Assembly (NCBI GenBank): GCA_029204225.1
Contig: CM055097.1
Coordinates: 44,604,942 to 44,668,941 of the forward strand
DNA: 64,000 bases
Reading direction: 5' to 3'
From: Diphasiastrum complanatum
Taxonomy: Eukaryota > Streptophyta > Lycopodiopsida > Lycopodiales > Lycopodiaceae
Of the stretch, positions 42,273 to 55,119 are shown one piece after another (within the stretch, counting starts at the first letter, position 1; the number at the start of each line of letters is the position of its first letter). Both the position numbers and the translations under genes were made by a program. The notes below the pieces were generated by a model. The model ran no database searches. It was not told the origin of the DNA and worked only from the letters and a program-made list of their open reading frames with translations.

Positions 42273-44520
42273 AGGCTTATTGAGTTATTGTTTCAAAGGT
42301 ATACAGAAGCATATTGGCCATGTGCAAATAGTAGTTGGGTTCTTTAAATTCATTGGGAAAGAAGATGGGTCGTCAACATCAGAGAATTTTGACATTCTAT
42401 TATTTATGTTTGTATCTAAATAAATTGACTATCAGTCCCAAAGATATGATGAAAAGAAAGCTTGAAATACATGTCTGATGAACTACTGAGTCTGAGTCCA
42501 CCCAAGAAAACAAAAATAACTCTAGCACATCGGAGAAAGCACTTCGACGCTATCAAGTTCTTTCCAGCATTCCATACTATAGTACAGTCATGATCTCAAG
42601 TGGAGTTGTTCATCTAAGGATCACATGTGATGGATTATGGAATCATGTGATTGATATATTAATAGGTTCGAATAAATTCTTCTTTTGTACAATGTAAAAT
42701 ATTAGTGAAATTTACATATACTTTGTGAGCTCATTTTTATACATAAGTGTCATTTTTTTTTTCATGCAATTGATTCGTATTATATTCTGGATGGTTTTAC
42801 ATACGAAATTTTGGGGAGGTCATGTCTTCTGAAAAAAAAAATACTAGATTTCTTTGGTCGACTTGTTCAAGAAGGAAAAAAATTTCTAAAAACGTTTTAT
42901 AATGAGATTCTAACTTATAGTCCACATTTAAAAAATTGCAGAAGCTCAAAAATTTTAAGTTCAAACAACAATGATAATCAAGATGAAGATATCGTAGAAA
43001 AAATTGGCTTGTCGAAGGAAGCAACTTTAGAGCTTATGCAAGATATGCAAGTTGAAAAAGATGGCTTTGATGATGATGACGAGGTGCAAGAACTTACCAA
43101 TGATGTAGAAAAAACAAATGTGGATGAAAACGAAGTTGATGAGCATCTTGGGGGTACTTTAATACAATTTAGAATAGTTTTTTTCAAATGTATGTTTAAG
43201 TGCTCATAAATAACTCGAGTCTTAAGCCAATCTTAATTTTTACCTGCTTCTAGTTAACGAGTTCTAATCATTTCTGTAAAAGCATTGTATAGTCATATTT
43301 ACAATGGGTTGTACAATGCATACATTGCATTTACGTTGAGGTTATGCATAGACTATATACAGGGTTTGAATTTAATTCAAACATGAATTCATATATTTTA
43401 AGGTCATTTGCATATACCAAGCGTATTATGTTTATGCATTTGCAAAATAAGAGTTGAAAAGTCGAGTTGACATGCATAAATATTTGCATAATGCAACATA
43501 ATTTGAAACGAAGCTTGCTATGCTATGAAATTGCAGTTGAAACATAATATACATTTTCTTTAGTTTCAACCAATGCATAATATATTCAGTTTTGTATAGG
43601 TTTGTGCACATTTTATGCATAATCACATCTAAGATTTAGCTTCAACCTAAATCGATCCTACCATGCATAGTCATTTGCATGATTTCTCAATTAAAATCAA
43701 GTTTACTATGCTTTGTGTTATACCATGTCAATTGTGCATATGCATAGTCATTTTGAAAGATAATATTATACATTGTACAAAATCATTTGAAATGAAATAT
43801 TATGCATATGCAAGTAGTTAAAGAGTGCATGTATTTGCATAGTTGACTAACAAAAGCCCATTTGGTAGCTTTGCTATGCTACGAAATTTATGCTTATTGA
43901 TTTGCATATTTTCATAGCCTAGAATGCCATGAATCACATGCATAGTCATTTGAAACTAGCCTTTATGATGTACATATATCAAAGATTTTAGTATACTAGA
44001 AAGCATAGGGGCATATAGTTTCACCAAACATTAGGATTATTTGTGCGTATATTATGTTGAAAGTTTTAGCTTTTATTTGAATCAAGTTTGAGTTGGAAAG
44101 AATCTTAAATCAACATAAACTCAAACCCGTTTCAAGTTGAAGCTAAACATTAAATGTAATATACCAAATTCATGCTATGAAAAGTTTGACAAAAAAATTG
44201 GTTTGATTTTTATTTGACTTATTGTGGAATACACTAATCTTAAAGTTATGTTTTTTAGTTATCAATTTAGTCATTAATGATTATGTACGTTAAAAGTATA
44301 TAAATTGAAAGTTGTCTTTGACTTAGTACAAGATCTGAAACTCAATATATGATTTTTTGCTTTGATTAAATATCTTCTAGTGAATATTTTATTATCTATT
44401 TTAGTTGTAACTTTATAACTAGTTTTTTTTTTCTTTCAAAATGTTCACTTAATGGTTATAATTAAGTATTTACACTTTGAACTAGATTCTAGATGTGCTA
44501 AGCTTCACCTTTGTTGTAAA
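42273..44520. other. AT-rich region, weak acidic ORF at 42811-43209
   Basis: The plus frame 42811-43209 has a basic start and an acidic end (Asp/Glu-rich, near 43050-43150), stopping beside a GGGGGTAC that could be a splice donor. It might be an upstream exon of the phosphatase pseudogene, but nothing recognisable supports this. 43300-43960 is rich in the RY-type motif CATGCATAGTCATTTG and its variants (about 43670, 43740, 43938). No other gene is visible. Confidence 0.3.
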
Positions 44521-44599
44521 CAAAAGTGACTAAATATTTATTTGTAATGAAGTTAAGTGGGTCGTGCTTGTTCAATTTGCATTTTATGATAAACTATTA

Positions 44600-45157
44600 T
44601 TTGCTTCGGAAATGTTTTGGATTCACAAGTAGCAAGTATTGGTGTTGGTTTCAAAAGGCTGACTTACATGAATTGTTTTTGTTTGTCCTCACACGTGTGA
44701 AAAGTACACATAGGATGCCTGGTAAACGACACGTTCGAGCTTTTTTTAAGCTATTGACTTATCTATGGAATAAATGTTGTGGACTGTTACCGAATCAATA
44801 CATTGTTGGTTGATGATGCCTCTTACAAAGGTTGCATGGATTCACCTGACAATGGTATTTTTGTTTATCCGCTTGATGGCTATTTAGAGGAGGATTTTTT
44901 GATTAAAGCTTTATGGCCATGTCTATTAAGTCTCAAAGATGTTCCAAACATAACCATGGTATATTGAAAGAAATCGATTGGGACAAGAGTCATTGGAAAA
45001 CACTTGTGATTACAAAGATTTGATCCAACATAGTGATTATTTATTTTCACTTTACAATTTATCGTTTTCTCCATTGATGGTATCCACGACGAGGAGTGTA
45101 ATTTTAGAAAGTGCATCTATGAAGAATGTTGAAAAAATAGATTTTGTGACTATTTAA
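44600..45157 (+). pseudogene. FCP1/NIF-type (HAD) phosphatase-like pseudogene, C-terminal half
   Basis: FCP1-homology proteins dephosphorylate Ser residues such as those of the RNA polymerase II tail. Residues of the second half of the domain are visible in shifting frames. GFTSSKYW near 44620 corresponds to the I-W-T-S-S strand. THIGCLVNDTFE-like and FFKLLTYLWNK follow near 44700-44770. NTLLVDDASYKGCMDSPDNG plus IFVYPLDGY (44795-44885) gives the catalytic-loop VDD motif and the NP/N-type turn. EEDFLIKALWPCLLSLKDVP follows. After another one-base shift, YIERNRLGQESLEN runs open to TAA at 45157. The first half with the DxDxT nucleophile is not found. Three frame breaks argue for a pseudogene. 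Confidence 0.65.
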
Positions 45158-45479
45158 CATATATAAATAAATATATATATATCATAACAAAAAAAATAAA
45201 TAGAGGGGTACTTTTTTAACTTTTATCTTTTGGATTTTTATTCATCAAACATGACTTCAACCTTGGGCAAGAAAGACATGAGATTGTTTTTAAAAGCTTT
45301 GGTGTAATAGTTCTGTTTAGCTTCCTTTCATAGTCTAGATCAGAAATACTATGACTTGTGGTCTTGGTAATGCTTACATATGTATCACTCTTTAGAAATC
45401 TGCACAAACTGAATATGCCCTTTTGTGGCCATTACACTCGTCCTTTGTAATAGTCGTGGTGGTTATTGGACAATTGAAA

Positions 45480-45921
45480 AAAAGTATAACGACCACTAAG
45501 GAAAACCTGTAAGATGAGGATAGGAAAACACAAGAGAGACTATGGAGCAAAACTGCCCAACTAATCCTAGATCCCTCCTGGAGATGTCTCCTGGATCTAG
45601 CCCCCAAGCCATGCCATATGATAGCAAGAGGAGAAGAGCTCTACAAGTAATCTAGAGTAGGATCCTGTGCATGACCACATGCAATCCCCATGCAGGTCAA
45701 CTATAAATAGATCACAACTCTTCATGCATATCTCCTGTCTATAACAGTCACATGTACATGCACTACTCCATATGTCTCAATTAGAGTGTCTGGGTCCTCT
45801 CAAGGTCATACAGGCCTCAATGTGGAATTAAATCTAGGCGTGACCAATAATCTCGAACACTGGAGGGCCGGTCTACCATATTAGGACTATTCTATGTCCT
45901 TAGCTGAATATGGCCGTAACA
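45480..45921 (-). repeat. Ty3/gypsy LTR with adjacent polypurine tract
   Basis: On the minus strand, GAGGACAAACCTATTTAAGG precedes a GGGAGGCAGAA polypurine tract (45941-45922) and then TGTTACGGCC, the LTR start at 45921. This is the familiar plant gypsy 3' context (end of pol, AAGGGxGGxAGAATGTxACG). The LTR runs leftward to about 45480 with the right size, but its far end is not defined. No pol domain is recognisable to the right. Confidence 0.6.
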
Positions 45922-45941
45922 TTCTGCCTCCCTTAAATAGG

Positions 45942-48279
45942 TTTGTCCTCAGAACGTAAAAAAGAAACATGAAACTATTCCTTAAGCTTTCAAATCTTAC
46001 CCATGAACCATTATTCTTAGTCTAATCTTTCCACCTGAATAAATATTCAAAGATGCAACAATTTTTCAGTTGCTTGCCTACTCACGAATACTAACTCAAA
46101 TTCCAAAAGATACACTAAGCTATAAATTTTCCAAATGGATTGATCTTATTCAAAAGAAGAGTTCATCACCTTCATGTAATTCGAATTACATGAAACACTG
46201 GGTGATTTACCTTATTTCAGAAATCAAATTCAAAAGTTGAAGAAATTCCATTTCAAAGAATGCTTCTTGGTACAAATATTCTTAGAATATCCAAATATTC
46301 TAAAATACCACAATTCAGTCATCTAATATCTCTAGGAGATCCATCAAGTCTCAGACTATTATAACTCAAACCAGAGTATTGCAATTACTCTAATGAGTTA
46401 ACAGCCCCATTTCTAGCATCATATGCAAGAAATAAGCAATTATCCGAATCTTAATAGATTTATGTGTCTCCTACAAATTTGGAGATATAGACTGAACTTT
46501 GCACACAAGCACTTATAGACTACAATCTGTAAGGTAAGCAAATTTCTCATAAGTAAGCAATTACTTAATGGAAATTCCTGTGAGATCCACACAATCTCAA
46601 GTATGTGCCAAAGTAAAGAAATTTAGAGTTCAACCAATAGATCTAAATCCTTGACTCGCCAAATTGACCAAGAATTACTCATTATCATAAAAATCCTCAC
46701 ATTTTCTTATAATCTTCTAATGACCTTTAAGTATCTATTTATGATTCAACAATCATAAACATTTAGGACCTTATGATTCGTCAATCATAATTACAGGATT
46801 CCAAAACCATACTTAATCATTAAAAAAATATCGGAGTATATGCACAACATCCAACTCAGAAAATATAAGAATCATTTTGAAATTTTTTCCAAAAGGAAAA
46901 TCAATGGATTTCAAAAATATTCTTCCAAACCGATTCTTAATCAAATTATGAGTTCCAAATTCTACAATCAGCCAAGTAATTAAAGACCATTTTATGCACA
47001 TGCCTTTAACAAGATAAACTTTATACAATCACCTAGAACAATATCTAGAGTTTGCAAAGTCCTGCTAAATTCCAACTAAATTCAGTTTATCATTCTTGGA
47101 ACCATTAGGAACCGATATCCAATTGAGCTCACAAGGATACTATCACTAATGAATCAAATTTATTTCTCAACTGAGAAATACTCATCCAAGAACTCAGTAT
47201 CCTATGCACACAATTTTTTGATGAATCCAAATGACTCATAAATTATGTGTCTTACAAGCAATACCCACAAAACAAACAGTTTCCAGTGAATTTTCTTCAG
47301 ACTGTCCGTTTTACCAATGAACTTCCACAAGAGTAACCAAACTACTCAAGTTAATTGCCCACGATTTAAAAATCTTAAATGTCTAGGTGCAGATCTTAAT
47401 TGTATTGTACAACACCACATTTAGATCCGTATCCATATTACTTTTAAGTTACCTTATAGATCTATTAGAACAGATCTGTTAACTCTGCAAGTAATTGTCA
47501 AACACAATACTTGATCATATGTCTATGTTCAACGACTACGTTAATTGCACCAGATAACCTCAGTAACCAAGAATACATAGTAGATCCAAACAAGATTAAT
47601 TGTGCACATATGAGAATAATCTCACTATGACCCAGTACATAAACATATATGTCCTTATCTGGCAGATTCCTCCAAAATCTCCATGCAAACAATAAGTGAA
47701 AATATATTATTTTTTCTATTATACACCCCTTTGCATGCAATGTACAAATATGAACATTATGAATATGAATCGATAGTACGAGTTTCCAATCTGGATCTTT
47801 TCGGTCTATTGATAATCTTATACTCCTTGTCATGTCTTTTGCTATCTTCATGCAATACAAACAACGGTGCTTTGAATTAACTCCTGTTGAAAATTAAACC
47901 CACAATTGTCTCCTTGGTAAATGACTAATTTCTATTTCATGATTCTTTCTGCATGTTTATTGATCATTGATCTAGGGTCAGGTGAAACCAACTTTGGTTC
48001 TACGTATGCTCATCTGATACCTGCAGGAATCACAAACTTAGACAACCAATTTATTTGAAGAACGTCTACAACGGGCTTCCGACTGATCTCCAGCAAAGGG
48101 TAGCCAATCCTATCATAATTTCAAGTTTGAATGTTAAGTTCAATAACTTGCAGTCATTGAAGACTTGGCCATCTTCAAGAACTTCCACGAAATTCATAGC
48201 ATTCAAAACAAGTCTGCAAAATACTCTAAATGTCGCGACAGTCTGTAGTTTAAACTATTTTGTCACAGTTCAAAGTTCA
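45942..48279. other. AT-rich region without recognisable genes
   Basis: This should be pol of the element whose 3' LTR lies at 45480-45921, but I see no RT, RNase H or integrase motif on either strand. It is full of short ATTC/TCAT/CTTA words and stops in all frames. The pol has either decayed beyond recognition or been replaced. Confidence 0.4.
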
Positions 48280-49194
48280 ACCATTTTAGGGCACCTTCTA
48301 CTTTTTCGCAAAAGGGCGAAGAGAGAGAAAGTTCTCAAAAGTCATCTACTTCAAGACTTGAACTGTTTTAGGGCACCTTCGATTTTTTTGCAAAATCTCG
48401 AAGAGAGAGAAAATGCCGAAGGTCGTCTATCTTTCAACGAGGAACGTTCCCAACCACTTTCCAAATCTGCGAAGTGAGAGAAAGTCACTTCCCTTATAAA
48501 GCGAAGTGAGAGAATTTGCAATGCCCTCGTTCACGTCAGTATTTCCTATGGGTTGACAGTGTAGTTGTCACAGAAGCCATATACTTCCAAGTACAACGTC
48601 TTATCTAATTAGGTGACAATCATTTATTGTAATTAATACACGGATGAAATTTATAAATAGATCATCCAAGCACAAATTGTTGGTTGCTCCGTCCACGAGA
48701 CGCATTATTTGAGCCTCCCAATTACACCGTCAATTTTGGCTGTGATTGCTATTTGTATTGTGCTTGAGTGTAACATAACAGCAGCATGTTTTTATTTGTG
48801 TACAACGTAGATGAATGCTTGTTGTGATTCACTTTCAGTGTTGTTTGATTGCGCTTGTATATTCACTCTGATCAAAACACGGACGTCTACGACTCTTCGG
48901 TTTCTGATCAGACGATGGCTGTCTTTGACGCCTGAAGAACTCGTGATATTATGCTTCTCTTCCATTTATTTCAGAACTATACTTCACATTGAATCTGATT
49001 TCAATAATACCACACACAAACTATCTATGATCTCTTCGATGGACTATACTCTTGTTTTAGAGTATGAATCAATTTTTAAGATCCCGTTGGGCAATTAGAA
49101 CACATAAAGCTGTGATTATCTTTTAGCATAAGCTGTCTATTAGACTGTTTTTGCACCTAGCAGCCGATTAGAATGGGAGACCCTTGCCCCATCA
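48280..49194 (+). repeat. 5' LTR of copia element C (approximate)
   Basis: The right end is ...GCCCCATCA, three bases before a primer-binding site. GGGCACCTTCxxTTTTTxGCAAAA and CGAAGAGAGAGAAA repeats at 48285-48530 resemble the CACCTTCG minisatellite of copia element A's LTR. TTTATAAATAG at 48650-48661 is a likely TATA box. The left boundary is uncertain. The frame 48055-48477 is not a gene. Confidence 0.5.
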
Positions 49195-49197
49195 GAT

Positions 49198-49209
49198 TGG
49201 TATTAGAGC
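49198..49209 (+). promoter_or_regulatory. tRNA-iMet primer-binding site, copia element C
   Basis: TGGTATTAGAGC differs by one base from the canonical TGGTATCAGAGC and stands between the LTR end and gag. Confidence 0.85.
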
Positions 49210-49262
49210 ATAGTTCAAATAAACCGAGAGATTAAGTTTGTTCTATTTTGTATATTGTTATC

Positions 49263-50075
49263 ATGTCTCATATAGGTAGCTCTTCATCTTCATCACTCAG
49301 TGAAGCTAGAGTCATTGACAAGTTCAATGGTTCTAGTTTCTACATCTGCAAGTTAAAACTTAGAATGATGTTGATCGATAGAGATCTTTGGGATGTAGTA
49401 GAAGGTGTAGATCTGAAACCAGAAAATGGTGATCAAGCAAAGGCCTGGAGGATCAAAGATAAGAAGGCCTTAGCATGTATCACACTCAATCTGGCCGACT
49501 CCCAAATATCTCACGTTACCACGTGCAAAACCTCTAAGGAAGTACTGGAGTTGTTATCAAGTCTCTATGAGACTCATGATGTAACCACGAGATTACATCT
49601 TAGAAGGAAGTTCTTTACTCTTAGCATGTCTGAGTCTATTGCCATCACTTCTCAAATCAACAACTTCAAGTCCTTGTTAGATCAGTTGTCAATTGTAGGA
49701 TGTTCTATTCAAGATGATGATGTCGTTATGACCTTGTTTTCTTCTCTTCCAAAGTTGTATGAATGCTTTGTGGTGATGATCTCCACACAACCCGACCTCA
49801 CTCTTCAAAAGGTGATCGGTCATCTTTTTCAAGAAGAAATGTGGAGAAAGACTAGCAACCTGTCCATCAAAGACAAATCCATAACTCTACACACCAAGAA
49901 GAAAGACTATTCCAAGGGCAAGAATCAAGTGCAGCAGCTCACACTCAAGGTGAGCATGGTGGATCGTGCAAGAAGCTTTTCTGCAGATATTGCAAAAGAG
50001 CTAATCATGACATCAAGGAGTGTCACATCAGGATCTACAATGAGGCAAAGAAACAACAACAATAGCTACAACTAG
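49263..50075 (+). pseudogene. Copia element C: Gag
   Basis: The ATG at 49263 is preferred over 49248 because it begins the Ser-rich Gag start (MSHIGSSSSSSLSEARV). The UBN2-type Gag follows: DKFNGSSFYICKLKLRMML, DLWDVVEGVDLKPENGD, VLELLSSLYETHDVTTRLHL, RRKFFTLSMSES, VMTLFSSLPKLYE and STQPDLTLQKVIGHL. It shares these blocks with copia element A, so the two are one family. The frame is open to 50075. The knuckle is lost to a frameshift (near 49970 a Cys-Lys-Tyr-Cys pattern can be seen in another frame). Confidence 0.85.
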
Positions 50076-50116
50076 ACTCCTCCAACGCGGCCAAATTCAA
50101 AGAGCAAGACACACAC

Positions 50117-51170
50117 TTGTTAATGGCTTACAACAGCAATGAAGACTGTGATAGCTGGTACCTAGACAACGGCGCTACCCAACACATGACCTCTCGCAAT
50201 GAATGGTTTACGGAGTACACAGCTTACAACAGAGACCAATTTATCTACCTCGGAGATTCTAGAACCATATGCGTGGAAGGAGAAGGAGCAGTGAAGATCA
50301 ACTTCAACAACGATCTGTCCATTTGCGTTTCTAATGTCCTTCATGTTTCTCAATTGTCAAAGAACCTGTTATCAGTCTCTACGATAACTGATGAGGGCTA
50401 CATTGTTACTTTCTCATCTGAGCAGTGTACAATACTCGAGGAAGATACTGCTCTGACTACATGCACTAGAGTCGGAAATCTTTATGTACTCTCTAATTCA
50501 GTTGCACTAGTATCTCTAATGAAAATGTAAACGACAGTGTTGTTCCGTGGCATAGTCGATTTGGACACGTGAATACAAAATCACTTTCTTATATGCATTA
50601 TAATAATTGAGTTGATGGACTGAATTTCCCTTCTTCATTAGATAGGAAATATTTCTTTTGTGAATTATGCATCTATGGGAAGCACTCTAGAAGCAAGTTT
50701 CCAAAATCACATTCCATCAAAACAAAGCATGTATTGGATCTTGTACATAGCGATCTCTGTGGTCCAATGCCAACTCCATGCTTAGGAGATGCATCTATTT
50801 TATCACTTTCATAGATGATTATTCTAGATGGTCTACAGTCATGTTCATTAAGCACAAATTTGAAGCCTTTGAATGCTTCAAGAGATTCAAGGCCATGGCC
50901 GAGATGCAAACATCTAGGAAAGTGAAGGCACTCAGAACTGATGGTGACGACGAATACATCTCCAACGAGATGTACGACTACCTGGCTGAACATGACATTA
51001 AAAGACAGTTCACTACTTCCTATTCACCTCAACAGAACAAGATTGCAGAAATAAAGAATCGAACTCTTCTCAACTCAGCCAGAATCGAACACCTACCTGC
51101 GAAGTTCTGGGTAGAAGCTACTGCCACAGCCTGTTACGTGCAGAATAGATCCAGCACCAAAGCCGTCTAG
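50117..51170 (+). pseudogene. Copia element C: protease, pre-integrase and integrase, truncated
   Basis: The protease has WYLDNGATQHMT, with the catalytic Asp-Ser-Gly read as Asp-Asn-Gly, and SNVLHVSQLSKNLLSV. WHSRFGHVNTKSLSYMH and CELCIYGKHSRSKF (50545-50700) form the pre-integrase zinc region. Integrase: DLVHSDLCGPMP, then after a shift YFITFIDDYSRW, ALRTDGDDEYISNEMYDYL and SPQQNKIAEIKNRTLL (Asp, Asp, Glu positions present but neighbours altered). The frame stops at 51170, where an opposite-strand Ty3 leader fragment begins. RT and RNase H are missing. Confidence 0.85.
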
Positions 51171-51174
51171 ATTT

Positions 51175-52265
51175 TTCAATCAAAAAAACTATCTCAGATC
51201 AGATTTGCTAGATCTATTCCACTTTCCAAAAATCTGATTGCTATATCATGAAAAAGATTTTGAAGTTCAATCAACCGATACTTCTCAAAAATGAAAAATT
51301 TCTCAAAATCAGAATATATCATATTTGATCCAAATTTTGACAGAGACTTGATTTGGAAAATCAGAACCTAAAAATAGGACTGGTGAAGATTCACTAGGCG
51401 AAGATTGGCTCGATGAAGGTTCAACAATGCTATTTCGAAAAAAAACTCTCTGATCAACTTTTCTGATAGTTTCTTGCCCCGAACTCTCAGATGAAAGATC
51501 TGACATAAACAAAACTATGTAAAATTGGACAAAGGTTTTCGACACAAGAAAATACAGTTTCTGAAGTTTGGCGAGGGTAAAAATCAAGATTTTCTATGAT
51601 CTGGACAAGAAGAATCTTCGTCGAACTCAAAAATAATATTTACTATAAATAGAATGTTTTGGAAACTCGACAAAGGTTTTGGCGAAGGATCAAGAGTAAT
51701 ACTGGTATTTTTGCAAAAAAGTGACTTTTTTTGGCAAAAAATATGGCAATATGACAACTGATCCTCTGTAAACCCTTCTATTTTTGGTATTATTCTTTGT
51801 CGACCTGGCGATAGATAGATCTGAATCACACCTATGCACAGTGAATCGGACGAAGGTTCTTTTTCTGTATTTTTAGGGTTTTGGTGATTTTTTGGTTTTT
51901 TTTTTGCGGTTTTTCTGATGTTTCAGAAAATCTGCTAGGAATTAATCTTCGCCCTTCAAACTAAAGGTTCTATGATCAAAACCGAAGGTGGCTGCAACTT
52001 GGCAAAGGTTTCCTAAAAGAGGGTAAAAAGTTATAAGCTCTGATGACATTTTTTGCCTCCTTTTGACCAAAATCTAGCAGATTTGACCGATTTTTGTTAT
52101 TTTCTTTGATATCTCAGATCCAAATAGATCTTAAGATTGGTGATTTGAATAGCTTTCTCTGTTTTACAATCAGATTAGATTTCAAACAAGCAAGTCCACT
52201 CAAATCAAGCAAAAAATCAATCCCAAAGTAACCCTAAATGCAGATCTAATACTATTCATGCCACG
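51175..52265 (-). other. Ty3 leader fragment wedged between two copia elements
   Basis: Read on the minus strand, 52265-52020 aligns with the leader at 7400-7660 (TGGCATGAATAG, TTGCTTGATTTGAGTGGA, GAGGCAAAAAxTGTCATCAGAG, TTTTTACCCTCTT). The distal end near 51180-51200 matches the leader end near 7880. The middle has plus-strand GGCGAAGG/GACAAAGG motifs like those at 26985-27245. No LTR, primer-binding site or gag accompanies it. Confidence 0.75.
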
Positions 52266-53004
52266 ACAAGATGCTAATGCAAGCTAACCATCCAACAAAC
52301 ATGCTGCAAACTAAAAAATTTCGATCTGGTCTGCTTGTCGACTCCCTCTTAGGCTGAGCTTTCTTCTTCGACTGGTCTCTGTTGCTGTAGAGAGCTTTAT
52401 CAAACCCGTTCTTGTCGTTGTAGTGCTCTCTGGCTTCGACTTCTTCCTTGATGTCAATGACCACTCTGTCGAAGGTCATAGCAGGATCTTTGGCTAGTAA
52501 GGTCCGGGTTGTCTAGAACGATCTTGGTAAGGAACGTAGCAGGTAGCTGAGCTACTTCTCTTGTGAGACTGCATGCTCTGTTTCAACGTTGTGTAGCAGT
52601 AGGAACATGTTCTTCATCTTCCTTATGAAGCTGGTGAGATCTTTGTCGTCCCATCTTAGATAGGTAAGCTGATCCTCTAGATGCATTATCTGATTCGTGA
52701 CTTGGTCTAAAATCTGGTGATGAATGTATCCCACATCTTTCTGGCATTAGAGATTGATGCGAGGTCAAGGATAATGTTGTCTTCGATGGATGAGGAGATG
52801 ACATGTATTGCTTTGTCGTTTTTCTCTTTCCATTCTCGAAGTTTTGCCTATGTTGGCTGGCATCTCTTCGGTGCCATCCACCCATGGCCATAGTGCTTCT
52901 CCTCTCAGAATGAGTGAAGTCTTTACCTTCCATGCCAGGAAGTTCGATCCGTTTGCTTCAAGTACTGTGCATATCTTTGATTGGATGCTGTGAATAGAAG
53001 CCAT
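52250..53004 (-). pseudogene. Copia element D: Gag, truncated
   Basis: ATG at 53004 gives MASIHSIQSKICTVLEANGS, NFLAWKVKTSLILRGEALWP and WVDGTEE, the Gag opening. Further blocks in shifted frames include NARKMWDTFITRF and YLRWDDKDLTSFIRKMKNMF. It is cut at about 52250 by the Ty3 leader fragment; no protease or pol remains. A primer-binding site and LTR lie properly upstream. Confidence 0.7.
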
Positions 53005-53072
53005 GGTTGATAAACTTGTTGGCTGTGATAGAGTTTAACCGCTCTGAGAACTTTCAGGTGATTAACCTGGCA

Positions 53073-53485
53073 GCTTTGATGCCACTGTTGGGGGTGATTA
53101 TGTTTTTCGATTGCTTTGCGTCCTCTGATGGGATAGTCGAACAATCTGGACTCACCGATGTAGAGATCAGATGGAGCCGATCTGTCGGACGAAGCTACTG
53201 CTTCAAACTGCGATCGATCATCCTTCGCATCACAACATTCAGAGATTGCACACATTGAGCAGAAAACTGTAACTCGTCTGTATTATAAAAAATGGAGTAT
53301 ACATCAATAATTTCATTTGAGCGTTGTATGTTTCCTAGATCAGCGCATCGGCGTAAGAGAGGTGTTCTCTCTTATTAATGAACTAGCTATTGCTAGAACT
53401 ATCTTACTTCCTTGATACGCACGCATAACCTCACTGAGTGTTGCGTTCAGGATTGCATATTCTACTCTTGTCTATTCAATACATA
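53073..53485 (-). repeat. Primer-binding site and 5' LTR of copia element D
   Basis: On the minus strand, TGGCATCAAAGC (53084-53073) is a degenerate tRNA-iMet site right after an LTR ending CCCCCAACA (53086). The LTR extends rightward; a plausible outer edge is near 53485 (...CAATACA), giving about 400 bp. A TATAAT-like motif lies near 53283-53288. Confidence 0.55.
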
Positions 53486-55119
53486 TATCATATTGGATTA
53501 GATTACAAGATTTGATTAGCTAAGTTTAAGCTAAAACAGTCGTTAACTAAATCTTTGTTAACGTTGCATGGCGGCGGTGGAGCATGACAATTTGAATCTT
53601 TACGCCCGACGAGATTTTTATCATCTTGAGAATTATTACTACTCGAGAAACAACATGAGAAATTGAGTAGATAGAACCTATAGCTACCATCCATATGACA
53701 TAAAGGCCGTAAAATCAAGAAATCAAACAGTTTTTATCACGTCCTAATCAATTTACTTGACCGAGATAGGATCATGAACTGTCAGTGCATGCATGATGTG
53801 CTAGATGCTAGCTATTAGCATGTGTTTGTTCAAAACTTACTAAATAGCAACTATAATGGATTGTTTTATTTTTGAACATTAAATGCTTTTTTTACCAATG
53901 AAGATCTATCAACATGCATCAATGATAGGTTGACAATGTCCAATCATGCACATTTTGCATCATGTCTTCGCATGAATTTTAAATGACACAAATGCATGAT
54001 AACTTAGCCCTTAACCAAAGTCCAAGCCTTAAAAATTTAAACCACCATGGCATATAGCCTTTAACATTGACTTTATTCCAATATTTACATGTGAGACTAG
54101 TCAATGAGATGATTGGGAGGACTTCAAGCTGGCATTTTATTTTAAGCTAGCGCTTTAAGGGCTGAACGAACCCATAAAAAACATTGTATATATATGCATA
54201 AAACGTAGTATATAGGAGAGATGCGTAGACGCACAATAGCTATGCAGTTTTTCAGATTGTCTATGTCTTGTATTATTTTTGCAGATTGTTAATACAAGAA
54301 GAATATTAGTCTTGCACCGTGTCGCTTGTGGTTCATCTTGTTGCATGTTTTATTAGGAATAATGTATTAGCTTCTGGTCTTTGCTGCTCATCTCTGACAT
54401 TGGATAATTTATATCCATTTTTTAAAAAAAAAAATTGAAGGATAGTCAAGATAATGTCCACTGGCAGAAGGTTTTTCAGCAATAGGTTTCAATTACTCGA
54501 GCTCCATACACTATTTGAGTGCAACTATATCAACTTTTCAACAACATCTATTGCAAATTCTGTTTTGCTCCATCAAACGATTATCTCATCGATTTGACAA
54601 AGAGAAAAACATAGAGTATGAGCTGTTGAGCTTTCTTTCTTTTGTTTCATTCTAAGACCCAACAAACAAATTTCATGATTGTGAGATCGTACTCAATTCT
54701 AAGAAAGACACATTGATCAAATAAAGACAGTCTGAACAAAGTGGCATCTCTGATTATTTTGAAAGGTTTTCCTTAGGATGGCTTTAGCAAACCACTAATT
54801 CAATTTCTTGCATATGCTCTGTCAAGTCAACTTATCTACTTTGCTTTAAGAAGATACATCTATGAGCAAAGCTAGCAACTCTACTGACGCTATTGAAAAT
54901 ATACACCGAAATCTATAACCAGAAGATGTAGATGTTCGCAGCTCATTAAGTCACGTCTTAGAAATTATTCAACATAGCTTCGATAAAATCTCTCACTTGA
55001 ATATGATTCTGAAACTAATGACATACATCAATTAGTATGACTGTAGACCTGGCGTCTCTCAACACGAAATAAAAACTTGTGAAAAGTTCGACAGAAAATT
55101 GAGATGTTCCGGTATACCA
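53486..55119. other. No recognisable gene; 3' flank of the dynein light-chain gene
   Basis: Only short open frames without recognisable motifs are present. The sequence is AT-rich and apparently free of retroelement domains. Confidence 0.4.

Noticed and set aside
48055-48477. A 140-codon plus-strand frame
   Set aside because: It lies in the LTR-like repeat region upstream of copia element C, with no recognisable motif.
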